Assembly: GCA_963281255.1 (NCBI GenBank)
Contig: OY725506.1
Coordinates: forward strand, 2,275,001-2,339,000
DNA length: 64,000 nucleotides
Direction: 5' to 3'
Source: Aphrocallistes beatrix
Lineage: Eukaryota > Porifera > Hexactinellida > Sceptrulophora > Aphrocallistidae
Positions within the stretch are counted from its first letter, which is position 1. The number at the start of each line of letters is the position of its first letter. A model generated the notes under the pieces. The model was not told the origin of the DNA and did not search any database. It was given only the letters and a program-made list of their open reading frames with translations. Of this stretch, positions 11,449 to 21,831 are shown one piece after another. Made by a program: the position numbers and the translations under genes.

Positions 11449-11938
11449 ACGAATTGATTGAAGAAACTGCCAGGCGCAAAAAGCTGATTTTTGGCATGTG
11501 CGAGTCTTTTGGCTATGGCTCCAGTAAGTTCTGAGCTCAGACGAAAATGTCGACTCATCATCGAATTATGACGTCATTGTCACATTTTTAAAAGTTAAGC
11601 AACACAGTTATTCGAGCATAACTCAGCCATTATAGGAGATAGATGGTTGAAATTTTAATAGAATATGTATACTAACATGCGTCACATATGATGCAACTAT
11701 CATCAAAAAATGATGACTCATCACTTTGTTATGACGTCATCATTACGCATCAAAATTTTAAAAATTGACAAATTTGGTGTTTTTTCGAGTGATATCGATT
11801 CTAAATCTAAGATGGACATATTTAGAGATGATATCTCCCTTATAATTAACCGATGTCACTTCCAGGCGACCGAAGGGAGCCTCCGGCGGACACGAAGTGT
11901 CCGCCAGCCGCGCAGCGCAAGCAAGCGAAGCGCGCTTG
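11333..11938 (+). mobile_element. Non-autonomous Helitron, family A (full length, doubled 5' end)
   Basis: The 5' end TCCTTACTATTAAAACTCG follows an A. It is repeated 50 bp downstream (11383), so this copy has two 5' termini. The body begins after a TA run with GTAACGAATTGATTGAAG. The 3' end carries three hairpins: one around GGCGACCGAAGGGAGCC, a perfect GGCGGACAC-GAA-GTGTCCGCC (11885-11905), and the terminal CAAGCG-AAGCG-CGCTTG (11922-11938), then T. The body includes two CRE-like TGACGTCA (11569-11576, 11732-11739) and one TGACTCA (11714-11720). No Rep/helicase is encoded. Confidence 0.85.
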
Positions 11939-12449
11939 TATATATATATATACATATCTGTAACGAATTGATTGAAGAAACTGCCTGGCACAGAAAGCTG
12001 ATTTTTGGCATGTGGGAGTCTTTTGGCTATGGCTCCACTAAGTTCTGAGCTCAGAGCAAAATGTCGACTCATCATGGAATTATGACGTCATTGTCACATT
12101 TTTAAAGTTAAGCAATACAGTTATTCGAGCATAACTCAGCCATTATAGGAGATAGAAGGCTGAAATTTTAATAAAATCTATATACTAACATACCTCATAT
12201 ATGATGCAACTATCATCAAAAAATGATAACTCATCACTTTGTCATGACGTCATCATTACCCATCAAAATTTTAGAAATTGACAAATTTGGTGATTTTTCG
12301 TCGATATCGATTATGACAGTAGGACAGACGTATTTAGAGATGTTCTCTCCATTATAATTAATCAATGTGACTCCAAGCGCCCGCAGGGCGCCTCCGGCGG
12401 ACACAAAGTGTCCGCCAGCCGCGCAGCGCAAGCAAGCGAAGCGCGCTTG
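11939..12449 (+). mobile_element. Helitron family A, tandem 5'-truncated copy
   Basis: It follows the previous copy directly through a TA run, lacks TCCTTACTATT, and starts at the GTAACGAATTG block. The 3' end is intact (CGCGCTTG, 12449), and here the first hairpin is fully paired (GCGCCC-GCA-GGGCGC). Confidence 0.85.
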
Positions 12450-12605
12450 TTGTAAATAAATTGAGAAAAGCAGGCCATTGGGAATGCAAAATAATTAAGA
12501 TAATCCTAGCTATTTTTTGATTAATAAGAGGTATCGGATATTCAATCTATTTATCTATGTATAATGCATCAGCAACATTTGTTGCAGAACTTTTGAGACA
12601 CCCTG

Positions 12606-13315
12606 TAGACCTGTCTCTCTACTCTCGATTTGTATAAAAATTTCATTACACTTCTATCTAATCACGATGCGAACTCAATCAGGTTGAGAATCCTGTATAT
12701 TGGGCCTTATCAAGAATCATTTGTCAAATCTCAATTTGTCTGTTATAAAGTGCTATTGTCAACGTTTGGAATGCAGATTTCAGAGTTGGCATTCTTGAGT
12801 TGATTTTGTGCATTTATAAGGAAGTTTAATTATCTATCCAAAGAGTGGAAAGCTACTGGACACCAACATATTTTATTTTTCTAACCTCCATTTCTTTCAT
12901 CCAGTATCGTTTAGCGATGTCACTTCTTCTGTGCAGAATCAATTTCCGAGGAGGTCCTGCCATTTTTCATGCTGTTTGTACTTCAAAACGCAATACCTCG
13001 CGAGAAAATGATTTTGTACAGCTGAAGTAAGGATAGCATGAAAACTGCTGAATTGATCTCATTCCCCCATGTGACGACTTTGACAACCAAAAACCCCCAA
13101 ATGGGGCATTTGGGACTGTTAATTGGAGAATAAGAATGTTTAACAAATTCACTGCCCAAAACAGGCCCTTTTTTAAAAATTTCAAAATCGACTCATTTCA
13201 CCGAATGTTAACCTGTTTTAAGAAAATTAACAATTAAAAAAGCACTTTATAACTATATTCTTTGGTGTATTCAGATAATCTATTCACACTTTATATTATT
13301 TATTTCTATATTTAG
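12606..13315. other. Unassigned DNA with a possible upstream exon
   Basis: The frame at 12845-13030 is open, is preceded by a pyrimidine-rich tract ending in CCAG at 12903, and is followed by GTAAGG at 13026-13031, a strong donor match. A mirrored short segment around CTTGCATTTT-like text was not confirmed. Whether this is an exon of the gene at 13316 is uncertain because the phases do not obviously match. Confidence 0.3.
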
Positions 13316-13507
13316 ATAATATTGGTCCTCCTTTTTCTCCAAATGAGGCTGAAAAACTCGATTTTTTGGTTTTTGAAGATTCGCCTAATGTATCAGCGTT
13401 TAATGTTACCCAACACACAATTCCTCCCACTCACAGTTTTTATAATTTTCCTAATGGTGAAGATAGTAGCACGAATCAAAGTCAGAATCCCAGTTCTTAC
13501 GATATAG
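13316..13507 (+). CDS. Candidate internal exon 1 of an unrecognised gene
   Basis: A pyrimidine/AT tract ending TATTTAG precedes 13316 and GGTATT follows, giving acceptor and donor. The exon is 192 nt, phase 1 in and phase 1 out, and open throughout. The peptide is Ser/Asn/Pro-rich with a folded-looking start (GPPFSPNEAEKLDFLVFED) and a disordered end (EDSSTNQSQNPSSYD). No family recognised. A single-frame search misses it because the frame is spliced. It could be a host gene or a TE gene; RNA evidence would decide. Confidence 0.45.
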   Translation: MILVLLFLQMRLKNSIFWFLKIRLMYQRLMLPNTQFLPLTVFIIFLMVKIVARIKVRIPVLTI

Positions 13508-13576
13508 GTATTTTGACATTTCCTTATTTTTAATTTTTATCTAAATACTATTTTATTTTTATAAAATATATTATAG

Positions 13577-13773
13577 ATAGATATACGATAAAAAATCACA
13601 ATTTGAGTTCTCCCTTAATTTCTCCCTCTCACACTCATCATTTTTGTGATAGCAAGATGCAGAGCAACAATTGTGAAAATTTATTTCTTAAAGATACTGA
13701 ATTACGATCTCCGGAGTGTGTTGTTTCTCATTCCAGTAGTGGTAGTATCAGTCATAATGTCAGTATTTGCTAA
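13577..13773 (+). CDS. Candidate exon 2 of the same gene (3' end or penultimate)
   Basis: TATTATAG precedes 13577. Joining phase 1 to the exon ending at 13507 keeps the frame open, giving a Ser/His/Cys-rich peptide (SPSHTHHFCDSKMQSNNC) to TAA at 13771-13773. An alternative donor AAT|GTCAGT at 13759 could pass to a further exon. The intron (13508-13576) is 69 bp, GT-AG and very AT-rich. Confidence 0.42.
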
Positions 13774-14009
13774 TTTTGCTTATTTTTATTTTTTGTGAAT
13801 ATATATAAATAATGCTTTTTTATTTTCAACACACTTTTCTTAATGCATGTATCTAATCATGTCCTGTTTGAGTACTATATTTTATGCATATTTGATTTCA
13901 CATAAATAATTATTAAAACTTAGGTAAATTGTGGATTTGGTGCAGGGATAAAGAGAAAGCCCGAACTAATCAGAAAAATCTGCCTGTTAATTAACCCCTA
14001 ATATACCAC

Positions 14010-14425
14010 AAAAACCATGTGGGGTCCATGTGGACCCCAGGAAGAATTGGGGTCCACATAGACCCCACATGGTAAACGATGTAACTAAATGGGGTCCACA
14101 CGAACCCCACATGGCAAACGATGTAACTGAATGGGGTCCACACGGACCCCACATGGTAAACGATGTAACTAAATGGGGTCCACACGGATCCCACATGGTA
14201 AACGATGTAACTGAATGGGGTCGACACGGACCCCACGTGGTAAACGATGTAACTAAATGGGGTCCACACGGATCCCACATGGTAAACGATGTAACTGAAT
14301 GGGGTCGACACGGACCCCACGTGGTAAACGATGTAACTAAATGGGGTCCACACGGACCCCACATGGTAAACTGTGTAACTGAATGGGGCCCATACGGCCC
14401 CCACATGATAAACTGTCTAGCATAG
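14010..14425. repeat. 42-bp minisatellite, about 9 units
   Basis: The unit is 42 bp, starting ATGGGGTCCACACGGACCCC and then ACATGGTAAACGATGTAACTRA. Each unit holds the inverted repeat GGGGTCC-ACAC-GGACCCC. Units alternate in two types (GGTCCACACGGATCCC with ACTGA, GGTCGACACGGACCCC with ACTAA), giving an 84-bp higher-order period in the middle. Because 42 is a multiple of 3, three frames over both strands stay open, which explains the 131-139 codon ORFs here; they are not genes. Confidence 0.92.
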
Positions 14426-14849
14426 GGGTGAATCGGTAGCTCCAGGCAGGTATTTCACTGGCAAACATGGTCATAAATATATTTACAATAAAGGGATACT
14501 GACGCACTACATTAAAACGGTTGCCAGCCTCTTTGGGGACCATTTGTACCTCATGAGATAGTTAAGAGTATTTGAGTCCGCATTGATTCGCCCCAGGAAA
14601 TAGAATCATGGTCCTTTGAGGTCCACGTGGGCTCCACTGGGTAGACCATGGGTGGTTAAATTTATAGGTAATTTGGGGGTTTTAATTATCTATTCACATA
14701 CATATTTACTTCGAGGATATCCCCTCTCATCTAATAAATCCATTTAGAACAAATGGAAATGCATTTAAACTATTTATTATTAAAGCAATATATATGAATG
14801 CACAGCATACTTGCCAACCTATAGCAAGTCTTTAGCGGGACGGAGAAGT

Positions 14850-15682
14850 GCATTTTGGCGGGAGTAATCAGATTGTCATCAGCGATCAGGGAAGGGAATT
14901 GGTCAAAATTAGGAGCTGTATATCAGGAGCTGTTTGAACTAACGAAAACAGCCCATAGGGTTTCTACTGCATACCACTATCAAACAAATGGTTTGGTTGA
15001 TCGATTCAACCAAACAATTCAGCGTTCTCTCCTAAAGCTTGTAATGAAAGAACAGAATGATTGAGATATATGTCAATAGCGTTCTATTTGCATACAGAAC
15101 AGCTGTACAGGAGACAACAAAGAAGACGCCGTTCGAGATGATGTACCTTCGGTGAGATTATCATAATATTCCATGTGATCTAGTATGTTGAGATAACAAG
15201 TTGGTTTACATATATTGCATTATATAGTGAAGCTGTCATACCAATTGAGATGGAAATTTTGCACGACTATAAATTTATCACTGCTAAACCTGACCTAGAT
15301 GCTTCCTTAGTTAGATGAATACTACTTGTAGGAAGAAAATATTTTATGGAAAAGTGGAAGAGAATTTTCAGGAAGTACAAGCAAAACCGAAGGAGTACTA
15401 TGATAGAGAACAAAAGCAATTTAAAGTAACTTTTGACTCTTGTCTATGATTACTGTAAGGCTAAATATCCATGAATTTATCATTTCTATTTTTCTCTTAT
15501 TATATAGATATTTCAACCAGGTACGTATACTAGTCCTCCTTCGAAACAGTGCCAAGGATGAAGGAAGAAAGGGCGACAAATTTCGAATTAGGTATCTTGG
15601 GCTATATAAAATTTTCCAGGATTTGGGAAAGGAAATCTTCAAGCTTCGTAATCCTATTGTTTTCGAAAAATCTGTCCGGGCG
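14850..15682 (+). pseudogene. Ty3/gypsy-type integrase C-terminal half with GPY/F-like module, broken
   Basis: The motif VISDQGRE (second catalytic Asp region) is readable near 14868. The frame then shifts to ELFELTKTAHRVSTAYHYQTNGLVDRFNQTIQ, where the usual catalytic Glu of the NGLVERF motif reads D. A stop at 15062 and another shift follow, then FAYRTAVQETTKKTPFEMMY. The distal part (KPKEYYDREQKQFK, then LLRNSAKDEGRKGDKF and KIFQDLGKEIFKLRNP) is the C-terminal module of gypsy integrases. The two parts are separated by 82 bp with GT-AG ends (15426-15507). It is non-functional. Confidence 0.75.
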
Positions 15683-16222
15683 TAAAAATTGTCCGGTCGG
15701 ACAGATTTTTCGAAATATTATAATCCTTCGTAAAAACTGTCCGGCCAAATAATAGAACGTGAGAAACCTTATTATTTGTCATCAAATCATCATAAAAATT
15801 TCCGTTTTCTCATCAAAGATGACCTATCAAGACTTATGCAACGTGTCTACAATGCCCTCCTAATATTAACCGATGAATTTCATAAATCTAATCGCTAAAT
15901 AACACTCTAGTATTGAAGGATATTTTTGAATTTATCTAATTACTGAATACGTCAATTATTGATAATATCACGATCATACTGGGATCTGATTAAGGGTTGA
16001 TTCTCTTTGGATATATTCGGACATATAATCAAAAATATACTCTCCAATGGACGAATGCACAGAGTATCCGAGAAGTGAGACACTTGATTGAATTTGATAG
16101 TCAAGTGTATTTTGACATTTCGTCACAAAGCTGTTGATGCTTGTTAGGTACAAAGATTTCTGTGTATTCGAGTAGCGAGACCAACACTTTGTTTCAAGCT
16201 GGTATGAATTGTAACCCAAAAG
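15659..16222 (-). repeat. LTR-like repeat, inverted copy
   Basis: This block is the reverse complement of 18690-19190 plus 21315-21590 (for example the text around GTGTTGGTCTCGCTACTCGAA, and around ACACTCTAGTATTGAAGGAT). It directly follows the integrase end at 15682. It contains a strong hairpin, TCGAAAAATCTGTCC / GGACAGATTTTTCGA (15662-15711). Read as a retrotransposon LTR placed in the opposite orientation to the other copy; LTR status is inferred from position only. Confidence 0.5.
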
Positions 16223-16235
16223 TGAATTAATATTA

Positions 16236-16613
16236 TATTTTTCGAAATCAAAAATATGTATATATAGGTGGGAAAAGGCACATAATCTTTTTTATTGCTA
16301 TACACAATGATGCAATTAAGATATCAAACATTGGTTGTGACTTAAGTATTAATAACAAAGACGATTTATTGTAGTGTCGTACAATAATTTCTATTGTGAT
16401 AGTGTAGTCATCTGTTTTGTATAGAAAAGGTGTGAAAATTGTTTTCCATTTTTTTGCAAAGGTGTGAAAAATTTCGCTTAGATTTTCGAACTTAATCATA
16501 GAATCATCATTTGACACCTACATACATGCCAATTTTCGTATCTCTACGACTTGCCAATTCTTCAATCAATTTGGACAACAAACAAAAAAATCCTAGCATT
16601 TTAATGTATAAGA
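16236..16613 (-). mobile_element. Helitron family B, 3'-truncated
   Basis: On the minus strand it starts at 16613 with TCTTATACATTAAAATGCTAGG after T, and runs through the shared B blocks (TTGATTGAAGAATTGG, CACACCTTTTCTATACAAAA). It lacks the 3' hairpins. The uninterrupted CACACCTTTTCTATACAAAA here serves as the empty site for the A insertion at 31702. Confidence 0.7.
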
Positions 16614-16902
16614 TAATACGTATATTGCAAATGCTGACCATTTTATTCTAATTTAATTGTTTTGTGATAGACGACTTGCAATACCAAAATATACAAAATT
16701 ATTTAATAAATAAGTCATATTCAACGATACAATATGAAAATGAGAAGCGTCAGCTTTGGAGGATTACAAAGAAGTACATTCTCAAGGGTGATAAACTACA
16801 TTTCAAAATTGGAGATTTTCAGTAATTGTTAATTGGGGATTGTGAACTTCCCAAAATACAATCAGAAATACACAATTCATACCAATGTGCTGAATATACA
16901 TA

Positions 16903-17657
16903 CAGGGTGGCTCATAAGTTCTGATACAAGCTTCGTTATGTATAAAATGAATTATACTCAAACTATCTTGGCTATTATGATCTTTAGAGATTGTAATTCG
17001 AATATTCTCAATGATTTTAATAGATTTATCGAGTCTAAGACCTGGAACTGTGTTTTGTATGGTGAGTTTTATGGGGGAAAAATGTGTCCTGGCACGCAGC
17101 GAAAATCGAGAATTAAGGTCTCTACTTCTGTAAAAAATGTCTTTATAATCGATGTCCTATGGCGATTTGGCACCAGATACCTTTCATTGACCATGGAAAT
17201 ATTTCATAAATCCATTGAATTCATTATCAGAAACGAGAGAAAGTTATTATTTCACGAGATCAAATTAGGTACATTTTGCAAAATCACCCAAAATTGCACT
17301 TTTTTTCACATCACCAAAAATCTGATCCAAATGGTTCTCAATATGTACTGATATAAACATCCTATATTTCTACAAATTTAGTGTGTTCGAGGGAAATGTG
17401 AGAACCAATTTTTCGTAGAATTTGAAGACTAGAAAGATCATTTGAAAAGCAGTGGGTCCTGATACTGGATTTTCGCGGCGTGCCAGGACACATTTTGCCC
17501 CATCAAAATCACCATACAAAACACAGTTAGAGGTCTTAGACTGGAAACGTCTTCTAAAATCATTGAGAATCTCTAAAGACCATAATAGCTAAGATTGTTT
17601 GAGTATAAGAAATTTTATACCTAATGAAGCTTGTCACAGAACTTATGAGCCGCCCTG
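16903..17657. mobile_element. Family M1 MITE, 755 bp
   Basis: TA target at 16901-16902 and 17658-17659. The ends are CAGGGTGGCTCATAAGTTCT and the inverse of CAGGGCGGCTCATAAGTTC. The 172-codon ORF (16833-17351) that crosses its left part is a by-product of the repeat. Confidence 0.9.
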
Positions 17658-17696
17658 TATGCTTTAGCTAAAAGTCGATATTATTGACCTAATTGT

Positions 17697-18648
17697 ATAA
17701 AGACAATACGTGAGTATGTGAGAAATTGCGAAGGTTGTCAAAGAAACGCCAGTTCACTAAAGAAACCCTATTAACCACTCCAGCCTATGCCTGTGATAGC
17801 TCGAGCTTGGTATAGAGTAGGCATGGATCTGACTGGTCCTCTAATACAATCTGACGACTATCAATACATTCTAACGACGGTCGACCACTTTACAAAATGA
17901 CTAGAAACAAGTTCAGTTAAGAGCAAAGGCTTCCGACGAGTTTCCAGGGGGGTATTTTCTATATATTACGGCGGTGAATTTAGAAGCAAATTAATGAACC
18001 ATTTACAAAGAATACAATTGTCGCTTAATATTTACAGCTCCTTACACTCGAACAAACGGATTAACGGAATCCTACCAAAGCTGTTAAAATATTTACTTGA
18101 TAAAATAGTTAAAATTTACTTGATAAAATAATTAGAACAAAAAGACAGGTGAGTCCAAAGCCTAGAACACATTTTCACCCAACGACCTCGCGAAAAGTAA
18201 ACGGGATATTCGGCCTTCGAACTCATTCATAGTAGTTTGAGAAAGCCACGATTACCTAATAAACCGGCCGATATATTCGAGCAAGAAGTTTTAGACCGCG
18301 AAGAACATGAAACAGTTGATTTTTGGGGTGATGAATCAAAACTAATGGAATTTAATTTAAAATCATTGAGATCAAGGAAACTGTACATGAAGATACCAGC
18401 AAAAAACTCCTAAAATCTAAGATTAAAATTTAAAATCTATTTGACAAAAAGTTGCACCCAATTTAACACACTAAATTTGAACTTAACGGTCAAGTACTTG
18501 TAATAAATCATGTAAGAAGAAAGTGTCGACTAGAAAACCGTAGGATAGTACAAACTAAGGACTTTAATTTAACTAAATACTGGTTTGCAGAACGAGTTAA
18601 TTTAAGAGAAGAAAGTAATTACTGCTCTGTTTACTTTCTATGGCAGTG
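17697..18648 (+). pseudogene. Ty3/gypsy-type pol C-terminal region (integrase), heavily decayed
   Basis: Readable islands include a zinc-binding tail VRNCEGCQRNASS, the first catalytic region YRVGMDLTGPL, ILTTVDHFTK, and near the end a continuous frame 18478-18648 (GQVLVINHVRRKC ... TKYWFAERVNLREESNYC) ending in TGA just before LTR-like sequence. Several stops and shifts separate them. The layout (integrase, short tail, LTR-like repeat from 18690) is that of a gypsy-like element 3' end. Confidence 0.65.
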
Positions 18649-18689
18649 AACAATAATTTGTTCATTTAATCAATTTACTTTTGGATTAC

Positions 18690-19190
18690 AATTCTTACCA
18701 GCTTGAAATAAAGTGTTGGTCTCGCTACTCGAATCCACAAAGTCTTTGTACCTAACAAGCATCAACAGCTTTGTGGCAAATGTTAAAATACACTTGACTA
18801 TCAAATTCAATCAAATATACAAAAATGTCGAAAATGTAGGAAAGGAACAGAAGTTGAAATCATTTCTTAAAACTTCAAAAACATTCCAATATTGTTCATG
18901 ATGCAAATGAACCGTCTCAGGATCGAGAATGCAGAAATCTCGAAAACAATTCATCTCCAGCACAAAAATAACTCATTGAAATTCTCTCTTCTCGGGTACT
19001 CTGTGTATTCGTCCATTGGAGAAGGTCACTTTTTTAGCTATCTACTAATCGGTGAAGAGTGGTATATATACGGTGGAATTAGACGTCCGAGGATGTGCAA
19101 AGAGAATCAACCCTTAATTAGGTCCAATGAAACCTTAACTACGATCGTCTATTATCAATAATTGACGAATTCAGTAGTTAGATATAGTCA
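18690..19190 (+). repeat. LTR-like repeat, direct copy (first part)
   Basis: It is homologous in inverted orientation to 15900-16222. The match stops near 19190 and resumes at 21315, so about 2.1 kb (including two MITEs) has been inserted or is unique to this copy. It lies just after the decayed pol at 18648. Confidence 0.5.
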
Positions 19191-19673
19191 GTTGGTACTA
19201 GTTAGTTATATTCAGCATTTAATAATTAGACGTAGTTATTTGCAAGTACATTCGGTAGTTAGTAGTTAGTCATTTTCAGCGTTTAGTAGTTATTAGATGT
19301 ATTTATTTGTCAGTTATATTCAATATAGTTAATAGCTAAGTAGTTAGATTCAGTAATTGTAAATAGTTCGGCGTATGCTACAATGTTATTATCTGGGGGC
19401 GGGCAGAAGCGGGAAATGCGGGGTATTTTGAGTTTGGTGCAGAAATGAGTGATGCAAGAGAGCAGATACGAACATCTCTCTTAGATTCTCCTGGGACATG
19501 TCAAGTTGTAAAGTTTAGCTAGAACGTTAAGGACTGTCACGTAACATCGATGTAGATTTACCTTATAATAAAAGATAAGTGAAAATAATTGCCCATTAGA
19601 GACAAAAAACAGTTGTAGGTCAATAGTAAACCGTAAGCACGTCTACCTAAATAAAAAACTTTCAAAATCTGCT

Positions 19674-19814
19674 CAGGGGCACCGAACTTTCCGAAATCAA
19701 TTTCGGTGCTCCGGGGGGCTCAGCCCTAAATTTTTTATTGTGTCTATGGGCCATCTTCGAATCCAGGGGGGCTCGATCCACCCCAGCCCCCCGGGTTCGG
19801 CGCCTATGCCCCTG
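19674..19814. mobile_element. Short GC-rich MITE (CAGGGGCACCGAAC ends)
   Basis: A 141-bp block with ends CAGGGGCACCGAAC and the inverse of CAGGGGCATAGGCGCCG. It shares the interior GATGGCCCATAGAC and GGGCTGAGCCCC with 32569-32716, where a target duplication is visible. Confidence 0.6.
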
Positions 19815-19823
19815 TTTGATATA

Positions 19824-20309
19824 CACTGCCTGAACAAAAGTATTCATACACCCATAATTCCCCATACAAATAGTTATAATACTGATTTATTTAGCGAGTT
19901 AATGTATTTAATTGGTAAGAGATACATTTAATTTGACTTCAAATTCGAATTCTCCACATTCAAATTACCCACTTTATAAGTTTTCAACTTAAATACTCTT
20001 CTTCAAGATTAAGTATTTTCAGCATTTGCTTTCCTATGCCACATGTCGCGAGGGATCACCATTGTATATAATTGCATTAGTGGTATGAGGTAGCGCAGGT
20101 GGTATGAGGTGGCGCAAAATTAACCTTGTGGGAGTGTAAACAAGTTGAAAGATTAAAAAGTGAGTAATTTGAATATGGAGAATTCGAATTTGAAGTTCAA
20201 TTAAGCGTATCTCTTACCAATTAAATACCTTGACTCGCTAAATAAATCAGTATTATAACTATTCGTAAGGAGAATTATGGGGTGTACAAATACTTTTGTT
20301 CAGGCAGTG
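19824..20309. mobile_element. Tc1-like MITE, 486 bp
   Basis: The inverted ends CACTGCCTGAACAAAAGTAT are flanked by TA at 19822-19823 and 20310-20311. The terminal half-kilobase is a near foldback. No transposase is present. Confidence 0.88.
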
Positions 20310-20346
20310 TATAGTTAGATTATCAATAAATAAGTTGCCATTCTTA

Positions 20347-21121
20347 CAGGGTGGCTCATAAGTTCTAATACAAGCTTCATTAAGTATAAAATGATTTTTA
20401 CTCAAATAATCTTAGCTACGTATTATGCTCTTTAGAGATTCTAAATAGAATATTATCGATTATTTTAGAAAACTTTTTCAGTCTAAGACCTGGAACTGTG
20501 TTTTGTGTGGTGACTTTTATGAGGGGAAAATGTGTCCTAGCACGCAGCGAAAATCGAGAATCAAGGTCGCTACTTCTGTAAAAAATGTCTTTATCATCGA
20601 TGTCATATGACGATTTAGCACCAGATACCTTTCATTCACCATTGAAATATTTCATAAATCCATGAATTCATTATCAGAAACGAGATAAAGTTATTATTTT
20701 ACGAGATCAAATTAGGTACATTTCGCAAAATCACCCAAAATTTCACTTTTTTTCACATCTCCAAAAATCTGATCCAAATGGTTTTCAATATGTACTGATA
20801 TAAACATCCTATATTTCTACAAATTTAGAGTGTTCGAGGGAAATGTGAGAGCCAATTTTTCGTAGAATTTGAAGACTCTAGAAATATCATTTGAAAAGCA
20901 GTGGGTCCTGACACTCGATTTTCGCTGCGTGCCAGGACACATTTTTTCCCCATAAAAATCACCATACAAAACATAGTTCCAGGTCTTAGACTGGAAAAGT
21001 CTTCTAAAATCATCGAGAATATTCGATTTAGAATCTCTAAAGACCATAATAGCTAAGATTGTTTGAGTATAAGAAATTTTATACCCAATGAAGTTTGTCA
21101 CAGAACTTATGAGCCATCCTG
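20347..21121. mobile_element. Family M1 MITE, 775 bp
   Basis: TA at 20345-20346 and 21122-21123. The ends are CAGGGTGGCTCATAAGTTCT and the inverse of CAGGATGGCTCATAAGTTC. Minus-strand ORFs of 62-105 codons inside it come from the repeat arm. Confidence 0.9.
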
Positions 21122-21314
21122 TAAGTACTTCCAACCTAATACAAGCCAGTATTCATGGATACTATCTGATGGAGATGGCATTAGCCGCTCCATTTTTTAC
21201 GATTTATTGAACTAAATTCCCCACTTCTCGACAATTTATTCATGAGCCACCCAACTTATTCGGAGTTTTTAAGATTTCGAGTTGGATTGCGCTTAGGAAA
21301 ACAGATATTAATAA

Positions 21315-21590
21315 CATCCTTCAATACTAGAGTGCTATTTAGCGATTAGATTTATAAAATTCATCGGTTAATATTAGGAGGGTATTGTAGACATCCTGCA
21401 TAATGTCTTGATAAGTCATCTTTGAAGAGAAAACGGAAATTTATATGATGATTTTATGACAAATAATATGGTTTCTCAAGTTCTATTATTAGGCCGGACA
21501 GTTTTACGAAGGAGTATAATTTTTCGAAAAATCTGTCTGGTCAGACAATTTACGCCCGGACAGATTTTTCGAAAACACTATGACCAGCAT
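21315..21590 (+). repeat. LTR-like repeat, direct copy (second part)
   Basis: It is the inverse of 15659-15935, including the GGCCGGACAGTTTT hairpin region. It precedes the hAT relic. Confidence 0.5.
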
Positions 21591-21831
21591 TGCCCTAAAA
21601 AAGACTCAGAATATATATCGTCTAAAGCTATACTTCAAGAAACGTGTTAATTAAACGCTTACTACCACGAAAAATAGAAACCAAACTGAAGTTGTAGAAT
21701 CCGGTGAAGAACCATTTTACAAAAATCTTAAAGAAGCACTTTCTACCTCAGTTGATAGTAAAGTGAATGTAAGTAACTACTTTACTATCTCCACCCATTT
21801 ATGTTTTCCTCCATTGAGCACCAAAAGGAAC

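Larger units (their letters stand above)
10897..12605. mobile_element. Mariner-type MITE (family M2) carrying two nested Helitrons
   Basis: The ends GGGTGTCTCAAAAGTTCTGC (left, from 10899) and its inverse (to 12605) form a terminal repeat of about 30 bp, flanked by TA at 10895-10896 and 12606-12607. It resembles M1 in its first bases but has a different body. Positions 11333-12449 are later Helitron insertions, so the original element was about 590 bp. Confidence 0.8.

Noticed and set aside
11710-12075. 105-112 codon ORFs on both strands
   Set aside because: They lie across the Helitron A body and 3' hairpins and recur with each copy; no protein family.
10897-12605. CRISPR-like or tandem array reading of the repeated Helitrons
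   Set aside because: Units are long, have transposon ends and eukaryotic context; no short regular repeat-spacer pattern.
14030-14425. 131-139 codon ORFs on both strands (repeats of MVNDVTKWGPHGPH type)
   Set aside because: They arise from a 42-bp tandem repeat whose length is a multiple of three; open on three frames at once, no start context or conservation.
16833-17351. 172-codon ORF
   Set aside because: Runs from unique DNA into the arm of an M1 MITE; the same text elsewhere carries stops.
20817-21134. 105-codon minus ORF
   Set aside because: Part of the inverted arm of an M1 MITE.
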